This document shows positions 48,783 through 60,529 of a stretch of DNA of 64,000 bases, piece after piece; within the stretch, counting starts at the first letter, position 1; every line of letters begins with the position of its first letter. The notes beneath the pieces are model-generated. The model ran no database searches, had not been told where the DNA came from, and saw only the letters and a list, made by a program, of their open reading frames with translations. Where the stretch lies: assembly GCA_900618425.1 (NCBI GenBank), contig UZAN01040180.1, positions 9,623-73,622 of the forward strand, given 5' to 3'. The position numbers and the translations under genes were made by a program. Origin of the DNA: Echinostoma caproni. Taxonomy: Eukaryota > Platyhelminthes > Trematoda > Plagiorchiida > Echinostomatidae.

Positions 48783-48871
48783 TATGTGCCTGTTTGTTTT
48801 AAGTCAGCGACTGAGAAGGTTAAACGAAATGTTAAGATCTCGCGACATTTGTCTTGATTCTGTTTTGATGA
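48783..48871 (+). repeat. PLE-E terminal repeat, 5' side, inverted
   Basis: Reverse complement of 46925-47010. Both share GTGCCTGTTTGTTTTA, then GTCAGCGACTGAGAAG and TCTCGCGACATTTGTCTT. It lies directly upstream of the truncated minus-strand body. Confidence 0.8.
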
Positions 48872-50689
48872 AGCGGATAAAGGGAACTCAATGCTTCAAA
48901 TCTATCATGTTGTCTGAGTTTATAAGTAATTTTCGCCATGCTTTTTGGGAGTGGGGATATTTAAATATTTGGTTGATAGCTGATACAGGTTTAACCTGAA
49001 GGCAGCATTCAAGTGTGCCCTAGAACATCCATAAATAGGAAAGAAGGAGTAAACAGGAGAAAATTTAACGAACTAGTAATTTGGCTTAGAAAAACTGAAA
49101 ACAATTTGATGCAGAATTTTGTCGTATCATGAACATTTTGCGAAATTTTCTTCTCTTCCAGTTGCGTTTTCACAAGCATTCTTCTAAACAATCATAAATC
49201 TTGTTTCCCGGTTACCCGAAATTTCCTCTTTTTCACGTTGTTGACCAAATAATTGTAAAAAACTATTGAAAAAACACGAATTCTGTGGGAGTCCATACTT
49301 ATATTTCACCCAAATTGAATATGATATCTCCTTTTGTTGCCAAGGGTTTTCGTGCTTCGAACAATCACATGATCTCAGTTACACCAATGTTTAACAGTTA
49401 ACGTAACAATAACTAAACTTGTTACGCACAAAGCCTATTAGGTGTATAAAAACAAATTTCATCTGGTTACTCCAGTTTCATTCAATTCTATGGAAGAAAT
49501 AATAGACAAATTAAACTTATTCATCTTTTAAGCAGTAGTCTATAAAGCACCTAAGTGGCTTCTACAATGAATAGGGCAAACTCTTTTATGTTAGAAACCT
49601 ATTTCTCGTGGGCTATATTATTAAGTTTATGCGTTTCAATTACCTTTATTATTGAATTGCATTTGATCATCTCATTACGTACTCAGTCCCCCATCGTATG
49701 CGTCATTATTTCGTCCAGTGGCATAGGAATTGTTTTGATCGATTCAGTGAATGATTGTTTGTTTCGACTAAAACCATCTCCGTTGTTCTTTCATTTGGCT
49801 CATGGTTGTTTCATCATTATGATTTCCGGATTACTTTTTCGTGGCAATTAGTCTGACACAATACAACTATCCATTTCTTTCAGTCGTCATTCGTTTTGGT
49901 CGGCGATTCTACTGGCCTGATTCCCGATGAAAATTTATGTTCGATGATTCCCGCACACCCTGACCGAAATAAGGTGCATACTTTCAGTTCCAACTAAAAG
50001 TAAAATCGACGTTTCACAGCAGTGGAAATATGATCAGGAATGTGAACTGATAATCTTTCGATAGAAAAAATATTTTGAAAGCACTGTTCAGGTTCAACGC
50101 GATGCTTCTTTTGAGTCAAACAGAAAGTTATACCTAAATTCCTACCAACATCTAAATACCCTGCCCAATTCATGCATATGTGATACAATTTGTTCAGTAC
50201 GCACAGTTTTATATATTATTTATAGTCAGTAATCGAGCATTTCTCAGGTAAGGATTTCCCAGTGTGAATTTTAATAAATTCGGTTTCTACATGGATAATA
50301 ACTATTAGAATTGCAATGAAAAGTCTTCGGCAAACAGGGTTTATAGAACCTATAGAGTAGCATGTTTGGCGGAGTTTAGTGGTCCGCGATCTGTCTTATA
50401 GTGAGTTTGAAAATGAAAATTTTCTGTACACAGGAATGATGTACATTTCTTGGTAATGAGCATACCAAACGACAGTTCAAAAAGTCCTTGGCTTCAGAGG
50501 CTCGCTCCCATGCTCCTCAAGAAGTCGTAACGTAGTGGCATACTAGTATCTTGGCAGTTGAAAATAATCTCAAAGCATTTCCCTGCAAACATCAAGCTAG
50601 ATACCAGGTCGCACTACGCAACCGCTCAGTTTCAGGCATCTGCATTCCAGTGGTCGTCAGTGAAATGTGCGCTCGTTGCTTGGCAAAAT
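48872..50689. other. Mostly noncoding, one hydrophobic ORF
   Basis: A frame from ATG 49567 to 49851 (+) gives 94 residues with two or three hydrophobic spans (FSWAILLSLCVSITFIIEL, then VCVIISSSGIGIVLI). No family was recognised, and T-rich DNA readily produces such frames. Nothing else is seen. Confidence 0.35.
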
Positions 50690-51090
50690 GACAGAAGTAA
50701 TAGATCTGATTAGGAAACGTGAATATTCAAAGTTTGGAGTCGTAATGCTTCAGGAGAGCTAGCTCTACAATGAAATTGATGATAACATTATAAAAATCTA
50801 ACAACTTTTCCATCTGCCGAATTGACCGACCCGTTCCGGTTCACCAACGAGGCGGTGGTGCTTTCAAATACATAAATAACAATTGGTGCCACTCAGTCAA
50901 ACGAGGTTTTGTGTATTCTACTGTTTTTTTCAATACTGTACAAGTGTCGATTTGAACACCTTAGCTACTACAGGAACATTATTTTTCGCCTTCTTGTTCC
51001 ATTGATCATTTTATTCACCGCTTAAATCAATTAGGTAAAATCTTCCTTCTTTATCGTGTTTGGTGACTTCAATAGATTTGATCTCACGTT

Positions 51091-51306
51091 TTGACTACCC
51101 TTGGACTACAGAATGTTGTTAACTTTCCGACCAGACTCGAGGCTTGTCTTGATCTGTGTTTCGTTACCGACCTGAATTTATTTAACTTGCACAGCAGTTC
51201 CCCTATGGCCACCTCTGATCATGCAACAGTGAAACCATCTCCCATGATTTACAGTAGATTCAATCCTCAGTTCTATACACTGCATCGCGATCGTCGTCTT
51301 CGGTGA
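51091..51306 (+). pseudogene. LINE endonuclease C-terminal fragment
   Basis: The frame reads TTLGLQNVVNFPTR, then LDLCFVTDLNLFN and SSPMATSDHATV. This is the end of an APE-type LINE endonuclease, where NFPTR, LDL and the SDH catalytic His are hallmarks. The SDH triad end is intact here, although the surrounding element is broken. Confidence 0.75.
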
Positions 51307-51337
51307 CTTCAATCTCAGCCCGAAAGCCTCTCCAGTC

Positions 51338-51415
51338 TAAGATATATATTATATTATATTATATTATTATATATTTTATTATTATTATATTATTATATTA
51401 TACTTTTATATTATA
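51338..51415. repeat. TATTA-type microsatellite
   Basis: An imperfect run of TATAT and TATTA units about 78 bp long, inside the LINE remnant between its endonuclease and reverse transcriptase parts. Confidence 0.9.
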
Positions 51416-51959
51416 TAGCGACGCTTTTAATTGTGGTGATAGGCCCAAATTTCTTCACACACTCGCTGAGAAGAGTATTCAGTAAATATTTTACCTATCC
51501 ATTACAGTTTACTAAATAAAAGGGTCGCAACTCCACTTTGTACCCTCCATTCAAGAAGTCTTCAAGGTGCTATTTTTTCTCCCTTATTGTTCACAACCTA
51601 TATTTCTTCCATGCCTGCTTTTGATAATTGTTTGCTCATTAAGTATACCGATCATTTTGTGTATGGTTTAAAGTTGTAGAATTACTCCGTGTACCCGAAT
51701 CGTATGCAGAATATCTCACTACTCACCGATTGGTCTTCACAATAAAATCTTAGAATGAATCCTTCCAGGTGTAAAGATGTCTTATTTTTTTGCTAAAGAG
51801 TGACCAATACCTTGATGTGATGAACTCTTGCCAGTATGTGATTGTCAATGGAGAACAATTTTCCAGAGCATGCTCCGTCAAATATGTTGGAGGTACCATT
51901 TCCCGCAATCTTACTTCATCTTCGAGACATTTCACAAAGTCAAAAGACTCACGTTTTAC

Positions 51960-52438
51960 ATTATTCGCTTGAAAATGCTATCTACCGCAAGTCACTTGAT
52001 AAAACGTTTTCTCTTCTCTATTATCTTTCTACACTGGCTTTATGCATCCCCAGTTAATTTTCCGGGTCTTGTTATCAAAACTTCAGACTCATATGTACAT
52101 CCATCAAACGTGTATGTCGATACAGTGGTAGATCTCGAGAGAATGTTGTGCAGTTTATTATTTCACAGCACCTTAGGGCTTGCCAGAAACTTTCCACCGG
52201 AATATTGCTAGATCCATCTCACCCACTGTACTCTCAATTTAGTCAGTGTTTCTCCACACCTAGCACTCGCTCCATGTATAAGCATATAGCAGCGCTCACC
52301 AAGTCTTTTATAATACCGTATCTGGCACGGTTTCTTACTAACACTGATCTTGTCATTGGGACCCTTAAACAAAACTTTGCTAAATTTCCCTTATTTGTTT
52401 GTATGTGCAACGTATCATCGTGTTTTTTACCATGCTAG
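51960..52438 (+). pseudogene. LINE RT thumb and C-terminus
   Basis: SHLIKRFLFSIIFLHWLYAS and PVNFPGLV lie near 51990-52070. Then, in the frame of 52148-52438, QFIISQHLRACQKLS is followed by DPSHPLYSQFSQCFSTPSTR, SMYKHIAALTKS and IIPYLARFLTNTDLV. This is the C-terminal block of a CR1/Jockey-type LINE, better preserved than in the other two copies. Confidence 0.75.
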
Positions 52439-52470
52439 TTCCACAGAAGAGTGATTATGTAGTACCAGGA

Positions 52471-55400
52471 TGTTCATCCACTATGGGGCAAATTAAAGCC
52501 GCTTCTTGACTGGACTTGACTTCAAAAAGTGAGAAGTCTGAGATTTACACATAAATCTTTTCATTTAAAAAACGAGTAGATATTCTTCATTCAAAACAAG
52601 GACTGTCCACTCTTGTCTGATGCGAAATGTCAGCCGTTTGTGACAATATGGTTAGAAATGTTACCACCAGCCTGTAAATTACAGCAAAATACAGTGAAGA
52701 CAACTATAAAACGTATTTAAAACGTACACAGTTCATCCCAATGCCGCTACTGCAGTGTTCCTTAAACGATGTATATTAGAGAATATTTGCGTTCACAAAC
52801 GATAAACTTTGTGTGATTAAGCTATCCTGTCTTGAATTCGGCACAAACCAATAAAACCCTCCTCAGAGTTCCTTTTTCCGATTGTGGTGACCACTACTAC
52901 CGACTGAAGCTGGGTGTGACTTTCCATTGGGACGAGTGAGCATTGAATGTCCAGAGTTCATGGACGCCATGTGAACTGAATTTCGACTTCACCTATGTTT
53001 TTTCTGCCTTCGGATGCCAAGACACACGCGCAATCCATTCAAGCGGCACACAGAACGCTCTTACTTCTCCCTACCCCGAGAGGGATGTAATCCCTTGGTT
53101 TTCATTCACTCTCACACCCCTTCCTCCATCCACCAAAATGGTTTCGTTTCCTGTTTATGATAATTATGAATCACATGTTACATTCGGAAAAATGTTCACA
53201 CAAACCCGCATCACGTGATGATCCCGTGCGCACCCGGTTATTATGGGTTTTGAGCCAGTGCACAATTCATTGATTACACTTCCAAATGCGAGACAATAAA
53301 AAGTATGCATTTATTATCCACCGTTTCTTTTTGATAGATTTTTTCAGCAACTATAGTTGTAATGACATTTTTTCTCCTCGTTGCATGCCACTAAAATCAG
53401 TCGGCGTATTTATGACTGCTTCAAATTTCGTGTGTTGCTCAAATGCAAGGCGCGTATGAATAGGTAACCAAAAGGCATTTACCCGCTGGTCCCACTGGAC
53501 CAGAGAACGGGATTGATATGAGACATTTATTACTCTCCCAATTTATTTCCAACTCTTCCCGGAGACTGACCACAATCCAATCGAGTTAAACCCCATCCAT
53601 TGCTGCTCTGCCCGTGTGTCACCTCCACTCCACGGCTGCCCATGGAGGAAAAAGGGATTCACTTCTGACAAATTCAAGCAAATAAATGACAATTGAACCC
53701 TACCGAATTGATCACCTATCCGTTGTTCTCTTTTGGTCACGGATATTGAATGCCAGCTCAAAAAGATTGGTTGTTATGCAGAGGTTTTTTCCCGGGCACC
53801 ACCCATCATAAAAATCAAATTCCAATGAAAGTACGTTGGAATTCAGGGCAAAAGAAGAGAGAAACTTGAAGGTAATCAGGGAATGCTAAGGAACATCGTT
53901 TTCGTAGAGATGAAGTAATGAGCAGAGATGATTGATCACGAAATTTGGAGACCGACCTAATCTAATCTGGATTTATTTCATATTTCTTTCCCTTTCCAGG
54001 TAAATTATAAGCTCAACCGGATGAATTAAGCCTCATTTGTTCTTTGGTTGAGTGACACTTGATGAGTTTCTCTACGCTGGAATCCACCTAAAACTGACTG
54101 TTGATCAAGTCGATGAGATGAGGAGCGCTGTAATTTCAATGGTGTTTGGGTCTGTGTAAAGTGATTTTGATCCACAATTATACTTGAACGCTGTACAATT
54201 CTTAGCAGTCACAGAAAAAAAAACCTAAAAAAGAAACTTGAATTATTTCCTTATGAAATTTGAAACAGTTATTTCATCAAAGTGCATTAGGTTTATTGAG
54301 CAAGTTACTGTGTATGACTAGATGTGGTTCCTTGTTTTGGGGTTCATCGTTGAAACAGTTTATTTGTCCGAGGAAATGCTGTCAAATGTGCTATGAATGT
54401 TTAAACGTAGTTTATGAACCGATGTACAATATGTTTATTAGCAGCAATCACGAATATTAAACCAAAGAGTTGTGATTTAACATTGAACTAGTTCTCACGC
54501 GGAAGATAAACAATAGTAATGGATCAGAAAGTATGGATAGATACATAGATAGATAGACAGTGGCAACTCAAATTATTCATTTATTTCACTGCCAACGAAT
54601 TGAATTACTTCACAGAGTTACCGATTCGCAATGGTAGTAGCTTATATTGCTTGTTCTTTTTTTCTGTTATCTAAAACGTTAACCCTCGAATCATCAACTC
54701 ACTTTGGACAATCACATTTGTTCAGCAATCTCAATGCAAAAAAGCGACAGTGCTAACTGGAATAATTGGTAATTTATTTGATCCTGATAGTTTGCTTGAC
54801 TTACTGACCAACTGTTGACAGACAAACTCATCCATTGCCGTAGATCTTTTTAAATCCAGTGGTATTAAATCTTATGTTAAAATTTTGATGTATTTTGTCA
54901 CACAGTGAGCCCGAGAGAAGTTTGAGTCTGAATAACTCACGTGATTTACGATCTTTCTGCGTGCGAACCAACAGATTTTCTGGATGTCAGTAATCTGACA
55001 CTAAATTTGAGCATGTCATCTATTTAGAGCATTTATTTAATCTGACTCTGTCTCAAACTTTCTCGCGGAACAAACGATAAAGAAACCATTCATCCTGAGG
55101 GACTAAAGGCTTCTATAACACAACGTCGCACTCAAGAAGTAGTCTTCAAAGGAACAAACTGAAGTGAAAACTGAAATGCTGATAATAAACCATGGGTTTT
55201 CTCGATATTGTTTTCCGTGGATCGTTCTACATTCGCCGATATTTTTGGATTCACACTGTTGTCGGTTTCGTGGCACATAGGGACCTCCAACTTGTATTTA
55301 ATTGAATGATAACAGAGCTATGCTAGATTACGAGCAGTCTGAAGACGTGCAGACTTGGTGAGGGTAATGTTAGTAATGGGGAAAGAATAATGAACATATA

Positions 55401-58400
55401 GAGGGAGTTGATAATTCCTACTACCAGTTAACTGCTACCAATGATGTAAACAAAATCTCCAACAAAATCAACTTACGAAATGAAAACCGTAATTCCTGTT
55501 GCAAGTGATATGAACCAATTTGAACTCGAGAGTCGAGCATTCCACTCAATTACTTTTCATAGATTTGATCTCTAACACTTGGTCTCATTTTAATAAAACA
55601 AGCCAACCAGTCAACAATTTCAAACATCCTCTTGTGGATAGAGGTTTAGTGAATACAGTTAATGAAGATTCGGCGATTGATCATTTAATGATGAGTCTTA
55701 ATTTTTTCATTTTGGAAATGCGTGGACTGGATAGAATGTAAATCGTTGAATGCATCGATTCATATAAATTGATTTTAGTATGAGTTCATCTTTTAAAGAC
55801 TTATGGATAACCCTTATACCTTATGTGACTATTCCAAACGTGAAGATGTGAAACGTTTCGTGGACAGACATTTTGATTGCATGTGTACTGTTCTGATTAA
55901 TGATGATATTGCAAGATGATGTCTACTATAATTTACAGACCAAAGGTTCGGTAGCCCGCTTTTCGTCAACACAATGGTTTCACTTTTGACTGCAGACAAA
56001 CTGGTCGTAATAACGATGAATCAATGCGCAGGTGCCGGAATACATCCCCAAGTGACTGAAAAGGTCCACCCCAAAAGTGCTAAAACAACTGTAATGAATC
56101 ACATTCAAGGAATGAAAAGCGGAGTTAGCTCACTAGATGTGTGGTTCATTGTGCACAGTGACAAAATGGGAATCAGACGCGCTTGTTACCAAGATATTTA
56201 ACCCAATTTTTTTCTACGCACAAAATAGATAAAAGCCGGGTTGACATTTGTTTAATAAAGAAAACAGCTGCAATTATAATTGCACTCTAGAACCCTTTCG
56301 GTCACCGTTCTTCAGATTTCAGTTAATCATTTGAACTTTCCTCGACAAATTTGGATTATCTTTTTATTGGTGTAATGATCAACGTTGTGCTTGATGTTAA
56401 AGTGCTCTTTCATCAGGAAGTCTTCCTGTGCAATACGTCTGAGTAGTGTAGTTTTCCTCACAGCATTCTTCTAAATGGATGGAAGTGATTCGGCCTGCTG
56501 CTGTTGTCGTTTTAAATAAAAGTGACCACTTAATATCGCTAAGGGTAATGGTAGCTCTATAGGATAACGCTAAAGAAGTGATGCAGACTACAGAGGAATA
56601 TGAAAGAAATCTGAATGAAGGCTGTAGTCATCTATGGGAAGAAGGTCCTCGGCAAAAGATGGCTCAGGTTCAGTCAGCGATGAGTAACAAAGGAGAATCA
56701 ACATGAACGTTCCGCCAGATAATTACGGATCGCTTTAATATAATATGGCATTTTGTCAAATCATATATATCATATATTAGTTTATTGTATGAATAGGTGA
56801 TAAAAATGCACCCTAGATGGCACCAAAATGATTCAATATGGGATTTATAACGTTTTATCAACCTTCATATTTTGAGTTTGGTTTTAAACGTAGTCCTTCA
56901 GCCATGTCCGTAAGGACGAGAGACAGTAGAAAATTTTCACCCTTTGAACTACATATCATCGGCAAAAGCACGAATAGAATTAGGATCTCCGTATAAGATA
57001 TGCACTTAAGACCAGGAAATTTGGTGCAAATAATCTGCGAGTGCATGCTAGTGTGAGGTTGTGTAAGAATGTTACGTCACACAAGAGAGAAAACAATGAA
57101 GTCCGTTGTGTTTGTCATTTGTTTTTGCTTCTCTTTAGCCCTCAACCCAACTTCGAAAGGTTCAAACAGACATTAAACCATTCTATCATGTGCTGTCAAT
57201 GTTTCTGACACTCTGTTAATGCCCAAAGTAATATAAAAGTACAATATAACACTGTGATCAACATGGGAATTGGGTAACATTGACCCACTCTCATATGTAT
57301 CATCCCTGTTTTCATCACTTTGAAAGCACATTTGTATTCACAAACAACTCACTCTAAAACTTTCCCACATTGCAGGAGACAAAGTTTGGAAAACGTGGTC
57401 ATCACCCACAATTGTCAATATACATGTATGATGCTGGAAGCTAGGGTTTATGTCCCAAATGAGACTCATGTCACACCAGTTTGATCATAATCGGTATTTG
57501 TGGTAATTTTCTTACATCACTGTCATACGGATCCGACAGATGTTCGATTTTACCCTTAGATAATTTCGATGTCTGGGAGGAAATACTGTTAGAAGGGTCC
57601 AAGTCGTACCCCCCCCCCTCCCACTCGACGGCCGTGTGCTCAACCTTACTAAATTGCGGCTAGTTTGCGAAAAGTCTGAACATTCAAGCAGTTGGTTTCA
57701 TTTTAATCCTCTTTTTCATTGTTCGCTTGAAACAAAGACCCAAGAAAATTTTAGGCAAGATGGAGGTAACGTACATCAGGTACAAAGACTATACACTATG
57801 CGCCAAAGTTAAATAAAAAAAATTGGATTAAGTGTATCAAAATAATTAATTTAGACAGAAGCAATATCTAGTTAATAGCTCACAGCATTCTTGGTTGAAT
57901 GAGCTGACGTAACGGTTCTAGCCCAGGGAGACATTATGGTTGCCTCCACGCTCCAAGATTTGTAATTTTACTCATCTGGTATGTATTCGTAGATGATCTG
58001 AACGAGAATCACATCGTTTCGGAAGTTATTTTTTCGGCTTCTCTAACTCCTAACTGGAGTTAGTGCAGCAAGTTCAAAAAGTTGTTTGCTTTCTCTCACT
58101 GTGTTATTGACTGCCTACCAAGACACAATCATTACGAATCTATACATGGACAATTCCTGCTCAGAAATGGAAATTAGGTCCTTCTATGATGTTTTTATTC
58201 CTTTCAGTGCGCCCGTATTTGATGATAATTTAAATTCAAAAGAAAAGATCATATTGCAGTACTGCATGAGTTGTGTCCAGGATGATTTCGCTGCATCTCA
58301 ACGCGGTGCATACTGCAGAAAATACAATGTTTATATAGGTCTTTAGTATGGCAACAAAGCAAAGCAAAGCAAATACAATAAAACAGACGAAACATAAGAG

Positions 58401-58755
58401 AGGGAGAGGTAAAACGACCATGTCACTAGGGTAGGGATGGACTAACATAAAGTTCCTTTGTAGTCCAGTTGAGATGCAAGATTGCAGTGATCCCAGTGCG
58501 CATTGGTTTCCTCGAGCAATATGGGGCATGCAACAGTTATTCTATTTTATTTTGAAAGCCTTTGTGGTCCAATAATATTCGCGCTTCTAATTGAAATTTA
58601 CGAAAATAACGTTGTCTCAAGTCGATGATACCAAAGAACGACTGTTTTCGCCACAAACTGCTTTGATTGATCAAGCGGTCATTTTAGGCTAATTAAATCT
58701 TTTCTGTCGCATATAGTATGCTAACTTCTGTACTGATGCTGTCCGGAAAACACGT
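52471..58755. other. Noncoding, nothing recognised
   Basis: About 6.3 kb with no supported gene. A short GATA-type microsatellite lies at 54536-54560, a C10 run at 57609, and an AAAGC repeat at 58355-58371. Frames 52943-53218, 55974-56201 and 58086-58346 (+) have no motif. Confidence 0.4.
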
Positions 58756-59600
58756 TTGTGTACAATAACAAATCTCCATAAATCCCTGTTGCACATACTA
58801 GCCGAAAATTCACTCCCAAAACAACCGAGGAAATTTAGTAGGTATCTGTCATTTGTCGAGCTAAATGAGCTTCAACTGCATGCACTTTCGTATGGCCTTT
58901 GCTTTTGTGTTGAAAATCAACAACATCGAATCGAGGCACATTTTGAATTTTTCCGAACACCTGAAAATGTTGAAAACAACTTCAAAAGACAAAGAAGCGT
59001 AGATAAAGTCGAAGCTGGTCGACTTGGTGAGTCAATATCAAATAACACCATCAAGACAAAAGTCATTTCTCACCCCCGAGCATCTATCCTGTTTTAAGGA
59101 ATCAAAGGAGAAGTCCGATTTGGTCATTTTAAACCTTAATAAGGCATCGGGAGCTGTTCTGATGGACCGTGCAGATTACCAAATAAAGATGGAGTGTATC
59201 CTTAATGACACCAGCAAGTTCTTACGAGAAAAGAAATGTGATAACCTTAAAGAGCTGGAACGCAAAATGGCTTCTGAAGTTCAATTTCAATTAGAGGCAC
59301 ATTTCATCGATGCAAACACCACGCGGGACCTGAAGACGAGAACAACTCGGATTCCCCAACTTCATGGCCTGCAGAAACTTCAAAAGCGAGATGTGTGACT
59401 CGGACCAATTCTACCCATTACTAACTCACCGCAGCACAACATGACGAAATTGCAGATGTTAGAACCAGTCAATAGATTAATGATTAAGCATTCAGTTAAG
59501 GACAGTTTTGAATTGATTGACATTTTGAACAAGATCAAAATAGAAAGAAAACACATGGCTTCGTTCGATGACCAGTTCGTCTGGTCATACAATCACCTGC
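58756..59600 (+). pseudogene. Penelope-like PLE-C, N-terminal half
   Basis: Frame 1 has ELQLHALSYGLCFCVENQQH and HRIEAHFEFF, the N-terminal Penelope block. Frame 2 (59024-59398) has SDLVILNLNKASGAVLMDRA, DYQIKMECILNDTSKFLRE and EAHFIDANTTRDLK, leading into the fingers (PQLHGLQKLQKRDV, where PKxHK is lost). After a stop, EPVNRLMIKHSVKDSFELID and KHMASFD reach motif A and then break off just before the usual SLFTNVP. Palm, thumb and endonuclease are missing. An inverted terminal repeat follows within 40 bp. Confidence 0.75.
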
Positions 59601-59608
59601 GATCATAG

Positions 59609-59658
59609 TCGCCAACTTTTCGGTTACCGTGGCAACCTTTCTCAAGGCAGGCTTTACA
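59609..59658 (-). ncRNA. Hammerhead-like PLE terminal repeat, altered core
   Basis: On the minus strand CCTTGAGAAAGG is followed by stem II (GGTTGCC / GGTAACC) and GAAAAGTTGGCG. It matches the palindrome arm at 8108-8143, including the unusual CUUGAGA in place of CUGANGA. It is oriented opposite to the PLE-C body, again an inverted terminal-repeat arrangement. Confidence 0.5.
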
Positions 59659-59787
59659 ATCAAATTTTGATGCAGCGAAATCGTTCTGGACATAAATCGT
59701 GCAGTATTTCAATATGGTCTACTCTTTTGAAATTAATCTCAGGAAAGTCTTGCTGTAGTTTAATTTTAATTGGTAATGGTTTCAATC

Positions 59788-60141
59788 ATGGATCAACCCA
59801 ACCTTTACTTTATTTCGGCCTATCTGATCTCTCTCTCTGTAATACTCACCATAGGAGATGCTATATTGGACAAGGTCATCGCTAACCCTCCTAATATGTT
59901 CGCTCTCCAACTGAGGGCGCCAATCTCCACTATTGACTACTGTCTCTTGTTTAGCAGACTATTAGTTTACTCTGGGTCGGCATACCTCGCTTTTATTCAA
60001 ACAAAACTAAACAAAACATTTCGGAATGTTTATGCGGAAATACTCCTTTTCATAAGAAAATCTCTTGCGATCATCTCCTCGGGGTTTGCCATTCAGCACT
60101 TCCTTTGTTCTGTTAACACTTTACAGGAACAGTTAATGTGA
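59788..60141 (+). CDS. Candidate small three-helix membrane protein
   Basis: An intron-free frame with an ATG gives 118 residues. Three hydrophobic spans lie near residues 7-24 (YFISAYLISLSVILTIG), 46-68 (YCLLFSRLLVYSGSAYLAF) and 82-105 (LLFIRKSLAIISSGFAIQ). The polar linkers between them look protein-like. The ORF sits 130 bp downstream of the PLE-C terminal repeat. A second frame from 60138 overlaps its stop and continues with a basic, hydrophilic stretch (LFRKRKGQAFKLPQTV). I do not recognise the family. It may be a real single-exon gene, a retrocopy, or chance in T-rich DNA. Confidence 0.35.
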   Translation: MDQPNLYFISAYLISLSVILTIGDAILDKVIANPPNMFALQLRAPISTIDYCLLFSRLLVYSGSAYLAFIQTKLNKTFRNVYAEILLFIRKSLAIISSGFAIQHFLCSVNTLQEQLM

Positions 60142-60529
60142 TTTTAAATTCATGCTTTCTTGTGGAAACAGTTTTATATCACACTGGCAGAGTATACTCT
60201 CCGCAGCTTTTTAGAAAACGAAAAGGACAAGCGTTCAAGCTGCCCCAGACAGTCACTGGGAATCAGCTTACGCTGCAAACTAGAGCAGAGATCGAAACAC
60301 TGAGCGCTCGATTCGCAAAGTAAATTCTAGGAACTGGGGATGGAAGACGGTTATGGCAAGGGATGAGACTGTTGTGCGGACAAAAGAAACGGACAACAAA
60401 CAAAAGTATAGAAGCGAACAGCCATATTGTTGCATTCATTTTTCCTTCAAATAATCCGCTGTCTTTTTACTTATGTACTTTATTTGCAAATCTTTAGATG
60501 ATTCTCAAAAATCCGTTCCATGAGCTTTC

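Larger units (their letters stand above)
46925..48871 (-). mobile_element. Penelope-like retroelement PLE-E copy 1, with inverted ends
   Basis: The largest Penelope-like copy here. Its ends, 46925-47010 and 48783-48871, are reverse complements of each other with a few mismatches. The body on the minus strand starts mid-ORF at about 48770 (PENLKFLKPCEGSEAVIITK) and runs through RT and GIY-YIG to 47115. It is therefore 5'-truncated yet still bounded by terminal repeats in inverted orientation. Three frame breaks divide it. Copy 2 at 13.9-15.15 kb is a close relative. Confidence 0.85.
50690..52470 (+). mobile_element. LINE (CR1/Jockey-like), decayed, second copy
   Basis: An endonuclease end lies at 51091-51306. 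A palm block at about 51552-51660 reads SLQGAIFSPLLFTTYISSMP and KYTDHFVYG, where the catalytic YADD is YTDH. A template-binding block VKYVGGTISRNLTSS lies at about 51880. The thumb and C-terminus span 52020-52438. A TATTA microsatellite is embedded at 51338-51415. Numerous stops and shifts are present. The 5' boundary near 50690 is approximate. Confidence 0.75.
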
